Positions 1-5,365 of a stretch of DNA of 14,017 nt are shown in pieces. The DNA is from Spirochaetaceae bacterium. Lineage in GTDB: Bacteria; Spirochaetota; Spirochaetia; SZUA-6; Bin103. The translations under genes and the position numbers were made by a program. The stretch lies in assembly GCA_026710565.1 (NCBI GenBank), contig JAPOQV010000311.1, positions 1-14,017 of the forward strand. Reading direction: 5' to 3'. Each line of letters starts with the position of its first letter. The first letter of the stretch is position 1. Under the pieces are notes generated by a model that was given only the letters and a program-made list of their open reading frames with translations, was not told the DNA's origin and searched no databases.

Positions 1-388
1 GCAGGGTGTCGGGGTCCAGGGCCTGGGTATCCGCCTCCCACACCATGCGCCAGCTCACCCCGTCATCCTGGTAGTCGATCACGCCGACCCGGATCGGGCT
101 GTCGGCGGAAGCGGTGCGGCGGAACGCGGCGATCTGCTCCTGGCCGGGGTCGTCGTCCAGTGCCCCGGTCAGGAGGGCGAGCCGTTCGAGGCCGGACCCG
201 AGCGTCGGCTGCGGCGGCGCGGAGTCGACCGGGTTCGCGGCGCCGGTGTCCGGGCCGCCTGCGCCTGTAGCGACGCTGACCGATGCGCCTCTGCCCGCGT
301 CCGTGTCCGCCGCGCCGCCGCAGCCGGCGAGCGCGGCCGCGGCAGCGCCGACGAGCAGCCAGGCTCGCACCGTCGCCTTCCCGTTCAC
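1..388 (-). CDS. Lipoprotein of unknown function, 3' part outside the window
   Basis: This is the N-terminal part (about 129 residues) of an exported lipoprotein read leftwards and cut off by the window edge. The translation starts VNGKATVRAWLL, runs through an Ala/Leu-rich hydrophobic stretch and ends in the lipobox LAGC with the lipid-accepting Cys at residue 23. It would therefore be cleaved by signal peptidase II and anchored in a membrane facing the periplasm or surface. After a low-complexity Gly/Ala/Pro linker (roughly residues 24-65) a folded part begins (LERLALLTGALDDDPGQEQ, then RVGVIDYQDDG), which I do not recognise. I used the GTG at 388, which gives a normal basic n-region (K and R). 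A GTG at 370 has a better-spaced GGGAAGG but leaves a short signal peptide. The gene diverges from purB with a 44-bp gap. The lipobox is seen directly; the function is unknown. Confidence 0.7.
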   Translation of the reverse strand, partial: MNGKATVRAWLLVGAAAAALAGCGGAADTDAGRGASVSVATGAGGPDTGAANPVDSAPPQPTLGSGLERLALLTGALDDDPGQEQIAAFRRTASADSPIRVGVIDYQDDGVSWRMVWEADTQALDPDTL

Positions 389-432
389 CTTCCCATTTTG
401 ACACGGTGGCGGAACCGCCGGCACAGTGAAGC
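389..432. promoter_or_regulatory. Short divergent gap with TTGACA box and inverted repeat
   Basis: Only 44 bp separate the divergent lipoprotein and purB starts. On the plus strand there is a perfect -35-like TTGACA at 398-403. The hexamer 17 bp downstream (GCACAG) is a poor -10, so a sigma-70 promoter is only weakly supported. At 408-419 lies a short inverted repeat, GGCGG-AA-CCGCC, which could be an operator or simply reflect GC-rich sequence. purB has no good Shine-Dalgarno (only GTGAAGC before its ATG), so its mRNA may have a very short leader. Confidence 0.3.
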
Positions 433-1911
433 ATGAGAGCCGACAGCGGCGAGAGCCGGAACATCTTCCGGAACCTCTCGCCGCTCGATCATCGCTACTA
501 CCTGGAGAACCGGGAACCCTTCGACCGCCTGGCCGACTTTCTGAGCGAGGAGGCGGTCGTGCGCTCTTACGCGCGGGTGGAGATCGCGCTGCTGCGGCAG
601 CTCGTCCGCATGGTGCCGGATGCCGTCCGGCCCGGTCCGGGCAGCGGTGAGGAGCTGCAGCAGGCGCTGGACGCGACCGCCGCCGCGGTCGACCCGGCGG
701 AGGTGCACGCCGAGGAGCAGGTCACGCGTCACAACCTGCGCGCGGTCGTGCACGTACTGCAGCGGCGGCTCCCGGAATCGGTCCGCCACCTGGTGCATCT
801 GGGAGCCACGTCGTTCGACATCCAGGACACGGCGACCGCGCTGCGCATCGGCGGAGCCGTCCGCGCGGTGGTGGTGCCGTTGCTGCTCGACCTCACCGAT
901 TGCCTGGCCGATCTCGCGGAAACGGAGGCAGCGACGCTGCAGGTGGGGCGAACGCACGGCCAGCACGCGGTGCCGATCACCTTCGGCTTCGCCGTCGCTT
1001 CGTTCGTGGCGCGCCTCGATGACGTGCTGCCTCGCATCCTGCAGGCTGCCGACGAGCTGCCCGGGAAGCTCTCCGGCGCCGTCGGCGCCTACAATGCCAC
1101 CGCGCTGCTGGTCGGCGATCCTCTGGAGTTGGAGCGGCGCGTGCTGGCCGACCTGGGGTTGACGGCGGCGGCCCACGCCACCCAGATCGTACCGGCGGAG
1201 CCGCTCGTCCGGCTGCTGTTGGAGATCAACCTGGCGTTCGGAGTGCTCGCCAACCTGGCCGATGACCTGCGCAACCTGCAGCGAACGGAGATCGCGGAGG
1301 TGGCCGAGTCCTTCGACGCGTCTCAGGTGGGGTCGTCGACCATGCCCCAGAAGCGCAACCCCTGGAACAGCGAGCACGTCAAGAGCCTCTGGAAGGCATT
1401 CTCGCCGCGGGTGGGCACCTTCTTCCTGGATCAGGTCTCCGAGCACCAGCGCGACCTGACCAATTCCGCGTCGTCCCGTTTCGTCGGTGAGTACCTGGCG
1501 GGATTCACCGCCGCCGTGAACCGCACGCTGCGTATCGTCGGCTCGCTGCACGTCGACCGGCGCCGCATGGCCGACGCCGTGGGCACGGGCGGCGACGCGG
1601 TCGCGGCGGAGGCCGCCTACGTCGCGCTTGCGCGCGCCGGCGTGGCCGAAGCTCACCAGGTGGTCCGGCAGGCGGCGGGCGAGGCGCGATCCGCCGGAGG
1701 GACCGTCGCGGACGCCCTGGAGCGCGACCGTGACCGCTGGGCGCTGCTGGAACGGGTCGCGGTGGGGGCCGACGGGGCGAGCGCGGCGGAGTTGCTGCGC
1801 GATCCCGGGCGTTACTGCGGGATGGCCGCTGAGCGGGCACGGGCGGTGGCGGCCCTGCATCGCGAACGGGCGGCGCCGCTGCGACGCGCGCTCGGCGCCT
1901 GGGCCGGCTGA
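433..1911 (+). CDS. purB: Adenylosuccinate lyase (PurB)
   Basis: This is a 492-aa member of the fumarase/aspartase superfamily. PurB cleaves adenylosuccinate to AMP and fumarate, and SAICAR to AICAR and fumarate, in cytosolic purine synthesis. Seen directly: the N-terminal LSPLDHRYY typical of adenylosuccinate lyases; HLGATSFDIQDT around residues 122-133; GRTHGQHAVPITFG with His175 as candidate catalytic base or acid; and the superfamily signature GSSTMPQKRNPWNSEHV (residues 300-316) with the mobile-loop serines 301/302. It is slightly longer than the usual 430-480 residues. The ATG at 433 lies just before the conserved N-terminus; its ribosome site is weak. It ends 6 bp before guaA, so the two probably share a transcript. 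This pairs the last steps of the AMP and GMP branches. The family is certain. A paralogue acting on another argininosuccinate-like substrate is unlikely, given the match and the guaA neighbour. Confidence 0.93.
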   Translation: MRADSGESRNIFRNLSPLDHRYYLENREPFDRLADFLSEEAVVRSYARVEIALLRQLVRMVPDAVRPGPGSGEELQQALDATAAAVDPAEVHAEEQVTRHNLRAVVHVLQRRLPESVRHLVHLGATSFDIQDTATALRIGGAVRAVVVPLLLDLTDCLADLAETEAATLQVGRTHGQHAVPITFGFAVASFVARLDDVLPRILQAADELPGKLSGAVGAYNATALLVGDPLELERRVLADLGLTAAAHATQIVPAEPLVRLLLEINLAFGVLANLADDLRNLQRTEIAEVAESFDASQVGSSTMPQKRNPWNSEHVKSLWKAFSPRVGTFFLDQVSEHQRDLTNSASSRFVGEYLAGFTAAVNRTLRIVGSLHVDRRRMADAVGTGGDAVAAEAAYVALARAGVAEAHQVVRQAAGEARSAGGTVADALERDRDRWALLERVAVGADGASAAELLRDPGRYCGMAAERARAVAALHRERAAPLRRALGAWAG

Positions 1912-1917
1912 CCGGCC

Positions 1918-2679
1918 ATGGACACCATCCTCGTCCTCGACTTCGGCGGTCAGACCGCTCAGCTCATCTGTCGGCGGATCCGCGACGCCGGCGTGTACAG
2001 CATCATCGTCCCCGGCGACCAGCCGCTCGCAGGTGACCTGCTGCGCGACGTCAAGGGCATCGTGCTGTCCGGCTCCCCCCACTCGGTCTACGAACCGTCC
2101 GCGCCGCGGCCGGATCCCTCGTTGCAGGCGGCGGGCGTACCGATCCTGGGGATCTGCTACGGGCTGCAGCGGCTGGTCACCGACCGCGGCGGCCGGGTCG
2201 CGGCCGGGGCCACCCGAGAGTACGGGCGGTCCCGCATTTACATCCGCGAGCGCAGCCCGCTGTTCGACGGGGTCGAGGACGGTTTCGTGTCGTGGATGAG
2301 CCACAGCGACGTCATCGAACGGCCGGCCGGCATGACGACGTTGGCGGTCTCGGAGAACGGCCACCCTGCCGCGATGCAGGACGCCGCGATGCAGGACGGC
2401 GCAATGCAGGACGGCGCAATGCAGGACGGCGCAATGACGTACGGACTGCAGTTCCATCCGGAGGTCTCGCATTGCGAGTTCGGAACCCGCATCCTCTCGA
2501 ATTTCGCCGCCGGGGTGTGCCGGGCACGGCGTGAATGGAACATGGATCGATTCCTGGAGGCGGCCGCCGGCCGCGTGCGGCGGCAGGTCGGCGCCGCGCC
2601 GGGGGTCACCCTGGTCCCCGGGGGGGGGCCCGCGGCCGCGTGCGGGGGGAGGTCGGCTCCGCGGCGGTTGTCACGCTGA
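1918..2679 (+). CDS. guaA: GMP synthase, glutamine amidotransferase half (frame-disrupted guaA)
   Basis: This is the class I glutamine amidotransferase domain of GMP synthase. It releases ammonia from glutamine for amination of XMP to GMP. Seen: MDTILVLDFGGQTAQLICRR at the N-terminus, the nucleophile in PILGICYGLQ (Cys80), and LQFHPEVSH with His180 and Glu182, completing the catalytic triad. The domain ends at the expected Trp (REWNMDRFLE). A four-unit AMQDG repeat sits just before the His/Glu strand; the Cys-His spacing is 100 residues against 95 in E. coli GuaA. After about residue 215 the frame runs into a degenerate copy of the ATPPase start (RVRRQVG, TLVPGGG) and stops at 2679, out of frame with the real synthetase domain. 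So this is either the 5' part of a broken guaA, one half of a split enzyme as in archaeal GuaAa/GuaAb, or an intact gene with a one-base error in the G9 tract. No Shine-Dalgarno is visible in the 6-bp gap after purB, suggesting translational coupling. Confidence 0.85.
   Translation: MDTILVLDFGGQTAQLICRRIRDAGVYSIIVPGDQPLAGDLLRDVKGIVLSGSPHSVYEPSAPRPDPSLQAAGVPILGICYGLQRLVTDRGGRVAAGATREYGRSRIYIRERSPLFDGVEDGFVSWMSHSDVIERPAGMTTLAVSENGHPAAMQDAAMQDGAMQDGAMQDGAMTYGLQFHPEVSHCEFGTRILSNFAAGVCRARREWNMDRFLEAAAGRVRRQVGAAPGVTLVPGGGPAAACGGRSAPRRLSR
2371..2436 (+). repeat. In-frame 15-bp minisatellite inside guaA (AMQDG repeats)
   Basis: Four head-to-tail 15-bp units begin at 2371, 2386, 2401 and 2416, with a partial fifth at 2431-2436. 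Units 3 and 4 are identical (GCAATGCAGGACGGC) and units 1 and 2 differ at one or two bases. Each unit encodes AMQDG or AMQDA, so copy-number change by slippage keeps the frame. The repeat lies in the loop just before LQFHPEVSH, the strand carrying the catalytic His and Glu of the glutaminase domain. Confidence 0.95.
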
Positions 2680-2691
2680 TCTCCGGCGGGG
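2569..2691 (+). repeat. Diverged ~65-bp tandem duplication over the guaA ATP-pyrophosphatase loop
   Basis: The sequence at 2569-2626 aligns without gaps to 2634-2691, a period of 65 bp. I count 48 matches in 58 columns. Copy 1 reads GRVRRQVGAAPGVTLVPGGG in the upstream frame and copy 2 reads GRVRGEVGSAAVVTLISGGV in the downstream frame, so both descend from the loop region of guaA. Copy 2 keeps the functional SGGVDS motif; copy 1 has lost it. Because 65 is not a multiple of 3, the duplication as written shifts the frame. Deleting one copy leaves 1590 nt, a 529-aa protein of the normal GuaA length. Most differences in copy 1 are changes toward G or C. Confidence 0.9.
2620..2628 (+). other. G9 homopolymer that sets the guaA reading frame
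   Basis: Nine consecutive G residues lie at the end of duplication copy 1. One extra G here would make the inserted length 66 bp and join the glutaminase and synthetase halves of guaA in one frame with no stop: a 551-aa protein with 22 added residues. The tract could be a true slippage site (phase variation or transcriptional slippage) or the site of a sequencing deletion. The sequence alone cannot tell these apart. Confidence 0.8.
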
Positions 2692-3572
2692 TCGACTCGG
2701 CGGTGGTGGCGGCACTGCTGCTGCGTATCCTGGAACCCGATCAGGTACACCTGCTGTACGTGGATACCGGGCTCATGCGCGACGCGGAAACCGAGGAGGT
2801 CCTGGCGATCCTGCGCGCGCTGGGCGCCACCAATCTCCACGCCGTGGACGCATCGCGGCGGTTCTTCGCGGCGCTGTCCGGAGTCACCGACCCGGAGCGC
2901 AAGCGTACGGCGGTCGGCGACGAGTTCGTCCGCGTCGCGGTGGACGAGCTCGAGCGGCTGGGCATCGCCGGCGCCTACCTCGCGCAGGGAACGCTCTACA
3001 CCGACCTGATCGAGTCGGGGAAAGGGGTGGGCTCGCGCGCGGACGTGATCAAGTCGCACCACAACGTGCGGTCTCCCCTGATCGAGGCCAAGCGCAACTC
3101 CGGCGTGCTGGTGGAGCCGCTCGCGGACCTGTACAAGGACGAGGTGCGCCGGTTGGGGCGGAAGCTTGGCCTGTCTGCGCGGGTGGTCGGCCGCCATCCC
3201 TTTCCGGGGCCGGGCCTGTCGGTGCGGATTCTTGGCGAGGTGACCAGGGAGCGGTGCCGGACGCTGCGCGCCGCCGACCGTATCCTGATCGAGGAGCTGC
3301 ACCGGCGCGGCCTCTACGATGCCATCTGGCAGGCGTTCTGCGTGCTGCTGCCGGTGCAGTCCGTGGGAGTCGCGGGCGACGTACGCCGCTATGGATCGGT
3401 GCTCGCGATCCGCGCCATAACGTCGGAGGACGGGATGACCGCCGATGTCTACCCCATGGCGGCCAACGACCTGCTGGAGATCGCTTCGCGCATCACCAAC
3501 GCCGTCCCGGAGGTCGGACGGGTGGTGTACGACGTCTCCAGCAAGCCACCGGCCACCATCGAGTGGGAATGA
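2640..3572 (+). CDS. guaA: GMP synthase, ATP-pyrophosphatase and dimerisation half (frame-disrupted guaA)
   Basis: This is the synthetase part of GMP synthase. It adenylates XMP with ATP and replaces the adenylate with ammonia from the glutaminase domain. Seen: the PP-loop SGGVDS (2682-2699), the DTGLMR segment, IKSHHNV, the GRHPFPGPGLSVRILGE block, and the C-terminus SKPPATIEWE, nearly identical to the E. coli ending. All parts expected of an active domain are present, with no further stop or frameshift, which argues against long decay. The start is uncertain. GTG at 2640 lies in duplication copy 2, just where similarity to GuaA begins. An ATG at 2535 is in frame, but it would translate about 35 residues that are only an out-of-frame reading of the glutaminase end. 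If the G9 tract really has ten Gs, this is simply the C-terminal part of one protein. The stop overlaps the first ATG of the 14-bp repeat chain. Confidence 0.85.
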   Translation: MRGEVGSAAVVTLISGGVDSAVVAALLLRILEPDQVHLLYVDTGLMRDAETEEVLAILRALGATNLHAVDASRRFFAALSGVTDPERKRTAVGDEFVRVAVDELERLGIAGAYLAQGTLYTDLIESGKGVGSRADVIKSHHNVRSPLIEAKRNSGVLVEPLADLYKDEVRRLGRKLGLSARVVGRHPFPGPGLSVRILGEVTRERCRTLRAADRILIEELHRRGLYDAIWQAFCVLLPVQSVGVAGDVRRYGSVLAIRAITSEDGMTADVYPMAANDLLEIASRITNAVPEVGRVVYDVSSKPPATIEWE

Positions 3573-3624
3573 ACCGACCGGGATGAACCGACCGGGATGA
3601 ACCGAAGGGGATGAACCGACCGGG
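3569..3624 (+). repeat. Four 14-bp repeats forming ATGA-linked mini-ORFs
   Basis: Four units of 14 bp (consensus ATGAACCGACCGGG; the third reads ATGAACCGAAGGGG) run from the guaA stop to the start of the next gene. Each unit supplies an ATG, four more codons and a TGA whose bases overlap the next ATG: mini-ORFs 3569-3586, 3583-3600, 3597-3614 and 3611-3628, encoding MNRPG, MNRPG, MNRRG, MNRPG. The first ATG overlaps the guaA TGA, and the last TGA overlaps the ATG at 3625. The result is five consecutive ATGA junctions. Confidence 0.93.
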
Positions 3625-4290
3625 ATGAGCCTGTACCTGTTGGCCGTGACGCCGCTGACGTTCTATGCGGCGTGCGCGCTGCTTCGTGAACAGTCGCCCT
3701 GCGTCCCGATCGTTCTGTGGCGGCGGTTCCTGATCGGGGGACTGCTGGCGCTGCCGGGATTCCTGGGCGCCGGGATCGTCGCCGGCTGGTTCGGCTCCTC
3801 CTACGCACCCGCGGCGCTGTTCGCGCGGCTCACCACGACCGGGTATCTGTTGCCGGTGGGGATGGCGGCAGTTGCCGCACTGGCGGTGAAACTGTCGACC
3901 GAGCTCGCGGCGCGGCGCGGCCCGAGCTCGGCCGATCGGCATGCCGGCGGCGGCACGGGGGATGACGCACTGCCCGTGCTCGCCTCCATGGCCGGCTTCA
4001 TCGCCTTCTTCGGGGCCGTCGAGCTGGCCGCGGGCCGCCTTCCCCCAAGTCCGATGCACCTTCTGATCATGCCGACGCTGCGCGCGGCGACGATCGTCGT
4101 CCTGGCCTTTGCCTGGACGCGCAGGGAGCGCCCGATCGCGGCCGTGCTGATCGCGGTGGCGGCCGTCCTCTTCGCGGGGGAGGTGTCGCATCTGTACGCG
4201 GTCGGCTTCCGTGTTCCGGCCGCCGTGCTCGCCGCCGCGGCGGCCGCAGCGGGGGGCATCGCGCTGCGGGCCATGCGCGGAAGCCCATGA
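3625..4290 (+). CDS. Multipass membrane protein of unknown function
   Basis: This 221-aa protein is strongly hydrophobic, and I do not recognise the family. Six or seven membrane segments can be seen: about residues 3-20, 36-58, 68-90, 112-135, 145-165, 170-192 and 195-214. A hydrophilic loop rich in Arg, Gly and Asp lies between the third and fourth (LSTELAARRGPSSADR and onward). There is no cleavable signal and no evident catalytic motif. The ATG at 3625 overlaps the stop of the last mini-ORF in the 14-bp repeat chain, and no well-spaced Shine-Dalgarno is visible, so translation may depend on coupling. Its 3' end overlaps the start of the following lipoprotein gene, suggesting the two act together at the envelope, perhaps as parts of one uptake or sensing system. 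That is inference from position only. Confidence 0.75.
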   Translation: MSLYLLAVTPLTFYAACALLREQSPCVPIVLWRRFLIGGLLALPGFLGAGIVAGWFGSSYAPAALFARLTTTGYLLPVGMAAVAALAVKLSTELAARRGPSSADRHAGGGTGDDALPVLASMAGFIAFFGAVELAAGRLPPSPMHLLIMPTLRAATIVVLAFAWTRRERPIAAVLIAVAAVLFAGEVSHLYAVGFRVPAAVLAAAAAAAGGIALRAMRGSP

Positions 4291-5264
4291 TGGGTCGCGT
4301 CCGCGCGGCGGTGGTCGCGGTGGCAACGGTGACGGCGGCGGCTGCGCTGACGGGCTGCGCCCGGACGGCGCCGCATCTGGTGTTCCTGGAGGGACCGGTC
4401 TGGAGCGCGCTCGACGGCAGCTCCCTCGCCGACCGGCTGGCACCGGTGGGGAGTCAGGTGGGCCGGCGTTTCGAAGTGCGCCGCGCGCGCGCCGACGAGA
4501 CGCCTGTCCGCGAGCTGGAGGAGATCCTCGACAGGCACTCCTATCGCGGGGTGGTGGTCGGCCCCCTGCTGGCGCTGGAGATACACCAGATCGCGCCGCT
4601 GTTCTCCGCGGTGGAGTTCGTCGCGTTCCGGTTTGAGGAGGCCCCGCCGGAGGAAGCCCGGCCGGGTGCGGCGGCCGGCGGCGCGGCATCGGCCGGGCTG
4701 CCGGCGAACCTCACCGAGCTCCGCTTCGCCCGCGGCGACGGGTACCGGGACGCGGGCCGGCTGCTCGCGATTCTCGAACCGGATGGCACGATCGGCGTTA
4801 TCAGCGTGTGGGGACGGGACGAGAGGCTGATCGCGGCGTTTCGGGAAGGCTACGCCGAGGGCGGCGGGCGCGCCTCGATCGATCACCGCCGGCTGGTATC
4901 CAGGCGGGACGAAGGCGAGATTCTCCGGTTCGTGGACGATCTCGCCGGCAAGGGCGTCTCCACGGTGCTGCTCCCGGCCGGCCCGTTCACGCCGCACGGT
5001 CTGCGGGCGATGCGCGGAGAAGGGATGCGCGCCATCGTCTCGAACTGGGGGCTTGCCGGGGGTGAGCAGAGCCGGCCACTGGCCGAAACCGTGCTCTGCT
5101 CGATCGACGACGACCTGGCGGGCGCGCTGCTCGCGCTCTTCCGCGCGCTGGACCAGGGGAGCGCCGACGGCAGGATGACCGGCTCCACCCTCATCACCTG
5201 GGGCGGCGCCGCGCCGTTGCCGGACGAGGCCGCGGTCTACGTTGACCGGCCGGCCGGCTCTTGA
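4287..5264 (+). CDS. Lipoprotein resembling BMP/PnrA-type substrate-binding proteins
   Basis: This is a 325-aa exported lipoprotein. The N-terminus MMGRVRAA is followed by a hydrophobic stretch and the lipobox LTGC, with Cys24 as the lipidation site. The mature part looks like a type 1 periplasmic-binding fold: a segment with GDGYRDAGRLLAILEPDGT and IGVISVWGRDERLIAAFREG parallels the 'layLAG...G.vgG..v..f..Gf..G' pattern of the basic membrane lipoprotein (BMP/PnrA) family, which binds nucleosides in spirochaetes. Similarity is remote, so the ligand is open. A nucleoside ligand would suit the purine neighbours. Start: ATG at 4287 overlaps the upstream stop; ATG at 4290 is equally possible and has better spacing (6 nt) from GGAAG. 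No ABC permease or ATPase gene is next to it. The gene ends 16 bp before the tRNA. Confidence 0.7.
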   Translation: MMGRVRAAVVAVATVTAAAALTGCARTAPHLVFLEGPVWSALDGSSLADRLAPVGSQVGRRFEVRRARADETPVRELEEILDRHSYRGVVVGPLLALEIHQIAPLFSAVEFVAFRFEEAPPEEARPGAAAGGAASAGLPANLTELRFARGDGYRDAGRLLAILEPDGTIGVISVWGRDERLIAAFREGYAEGGGRASIDHRRLVSRRDEGEILRFVDDLAGKGVSTVLLPAGPFTPHGLRAMRGEGMRAIVSNWGLAGGEQSRPLAETVLCSIDDDLAGALLALFRALDQGSADGRMTGSTLITWGGAAPLPDEAAVYVDRPAGS

Positions 5265-5280
5265 TAGCTTCGTTCCGCGG

Positions 5281-5352
5281 TTCCCGGTTGTGTAATTGGT
5301 AGCACCCAAGATTCTGGCTCTTGTTGTGGGGGTTCGAGTCCTCCCCGGGAAA
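5281..5352 (+). tRNA. tRNA-Gln (anticodon CTG)
   Basis: A full cloverleaf can be drawn by hand. Acceptor stem: TTCCCGG (5281-5287) with CCGGGAA (5345-5351), seven pairs. D stem: GTGT with GCAC, loop AATTGGTA. Anticodon stem: CAAGA with TCTTG, loop TTCTGGC, giving anticodon CTG, which reads the Gln codon CAG. The variable region is 4 nt. T stem: GGGGG with CCTCC (one G-T pair), loop TTCGAGT. The discriminator is A at 5352. CCA is not encoded and must be added. The gene sits 16 bp after the lipoprotein gene and 13 bp before the repair-enzyme start, with no visible promoter or terminator of its own, so it may be released from a longer transcript. Confidence 0.95.
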
Positions 5353-5365
5353 TAATCCACCCTCC

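Noticed and set aside
408..419. Operator for a purine repressor upstream of purB
   Set aside because: The GGCGG/CCGCC inverted repeat is short and GC-only and does not match the PurR-type operator. It is noted only as a possible site.
385..2472. Very long minus-strand open frames (here and at 5972-8068, 9922-11256, 10995-12560)
   Set aside because: They lie opposite well-supported genes, show Arg/Gly/Pro-rich low-complexity translations and no known motif. In GC-rich DNA such antisense frames stay open by chance. The CAVLH repeats in the first are only the minisatellite read backwards.
2535..2639. ATG 2535 as the true start of the guaA synthetase half
   Set aside because: The residues it adds are an out-of-frame reading of the glutaminase end and duplication copy 1, with no similarity to GuaA and no ribosome site.
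3569..3624. CRISPR array
   Set aside because: The 14-bp repeats are directly adjacent with no spacers and sit between two coding genes.
5321..5365. Earlier TTG start for the EndoQ-UvrD gene
   Set aside because: It lies inside the anticodon arm of the tRNA. The PHP motif begins just after GTG 5366, which fits the family N-terminus.
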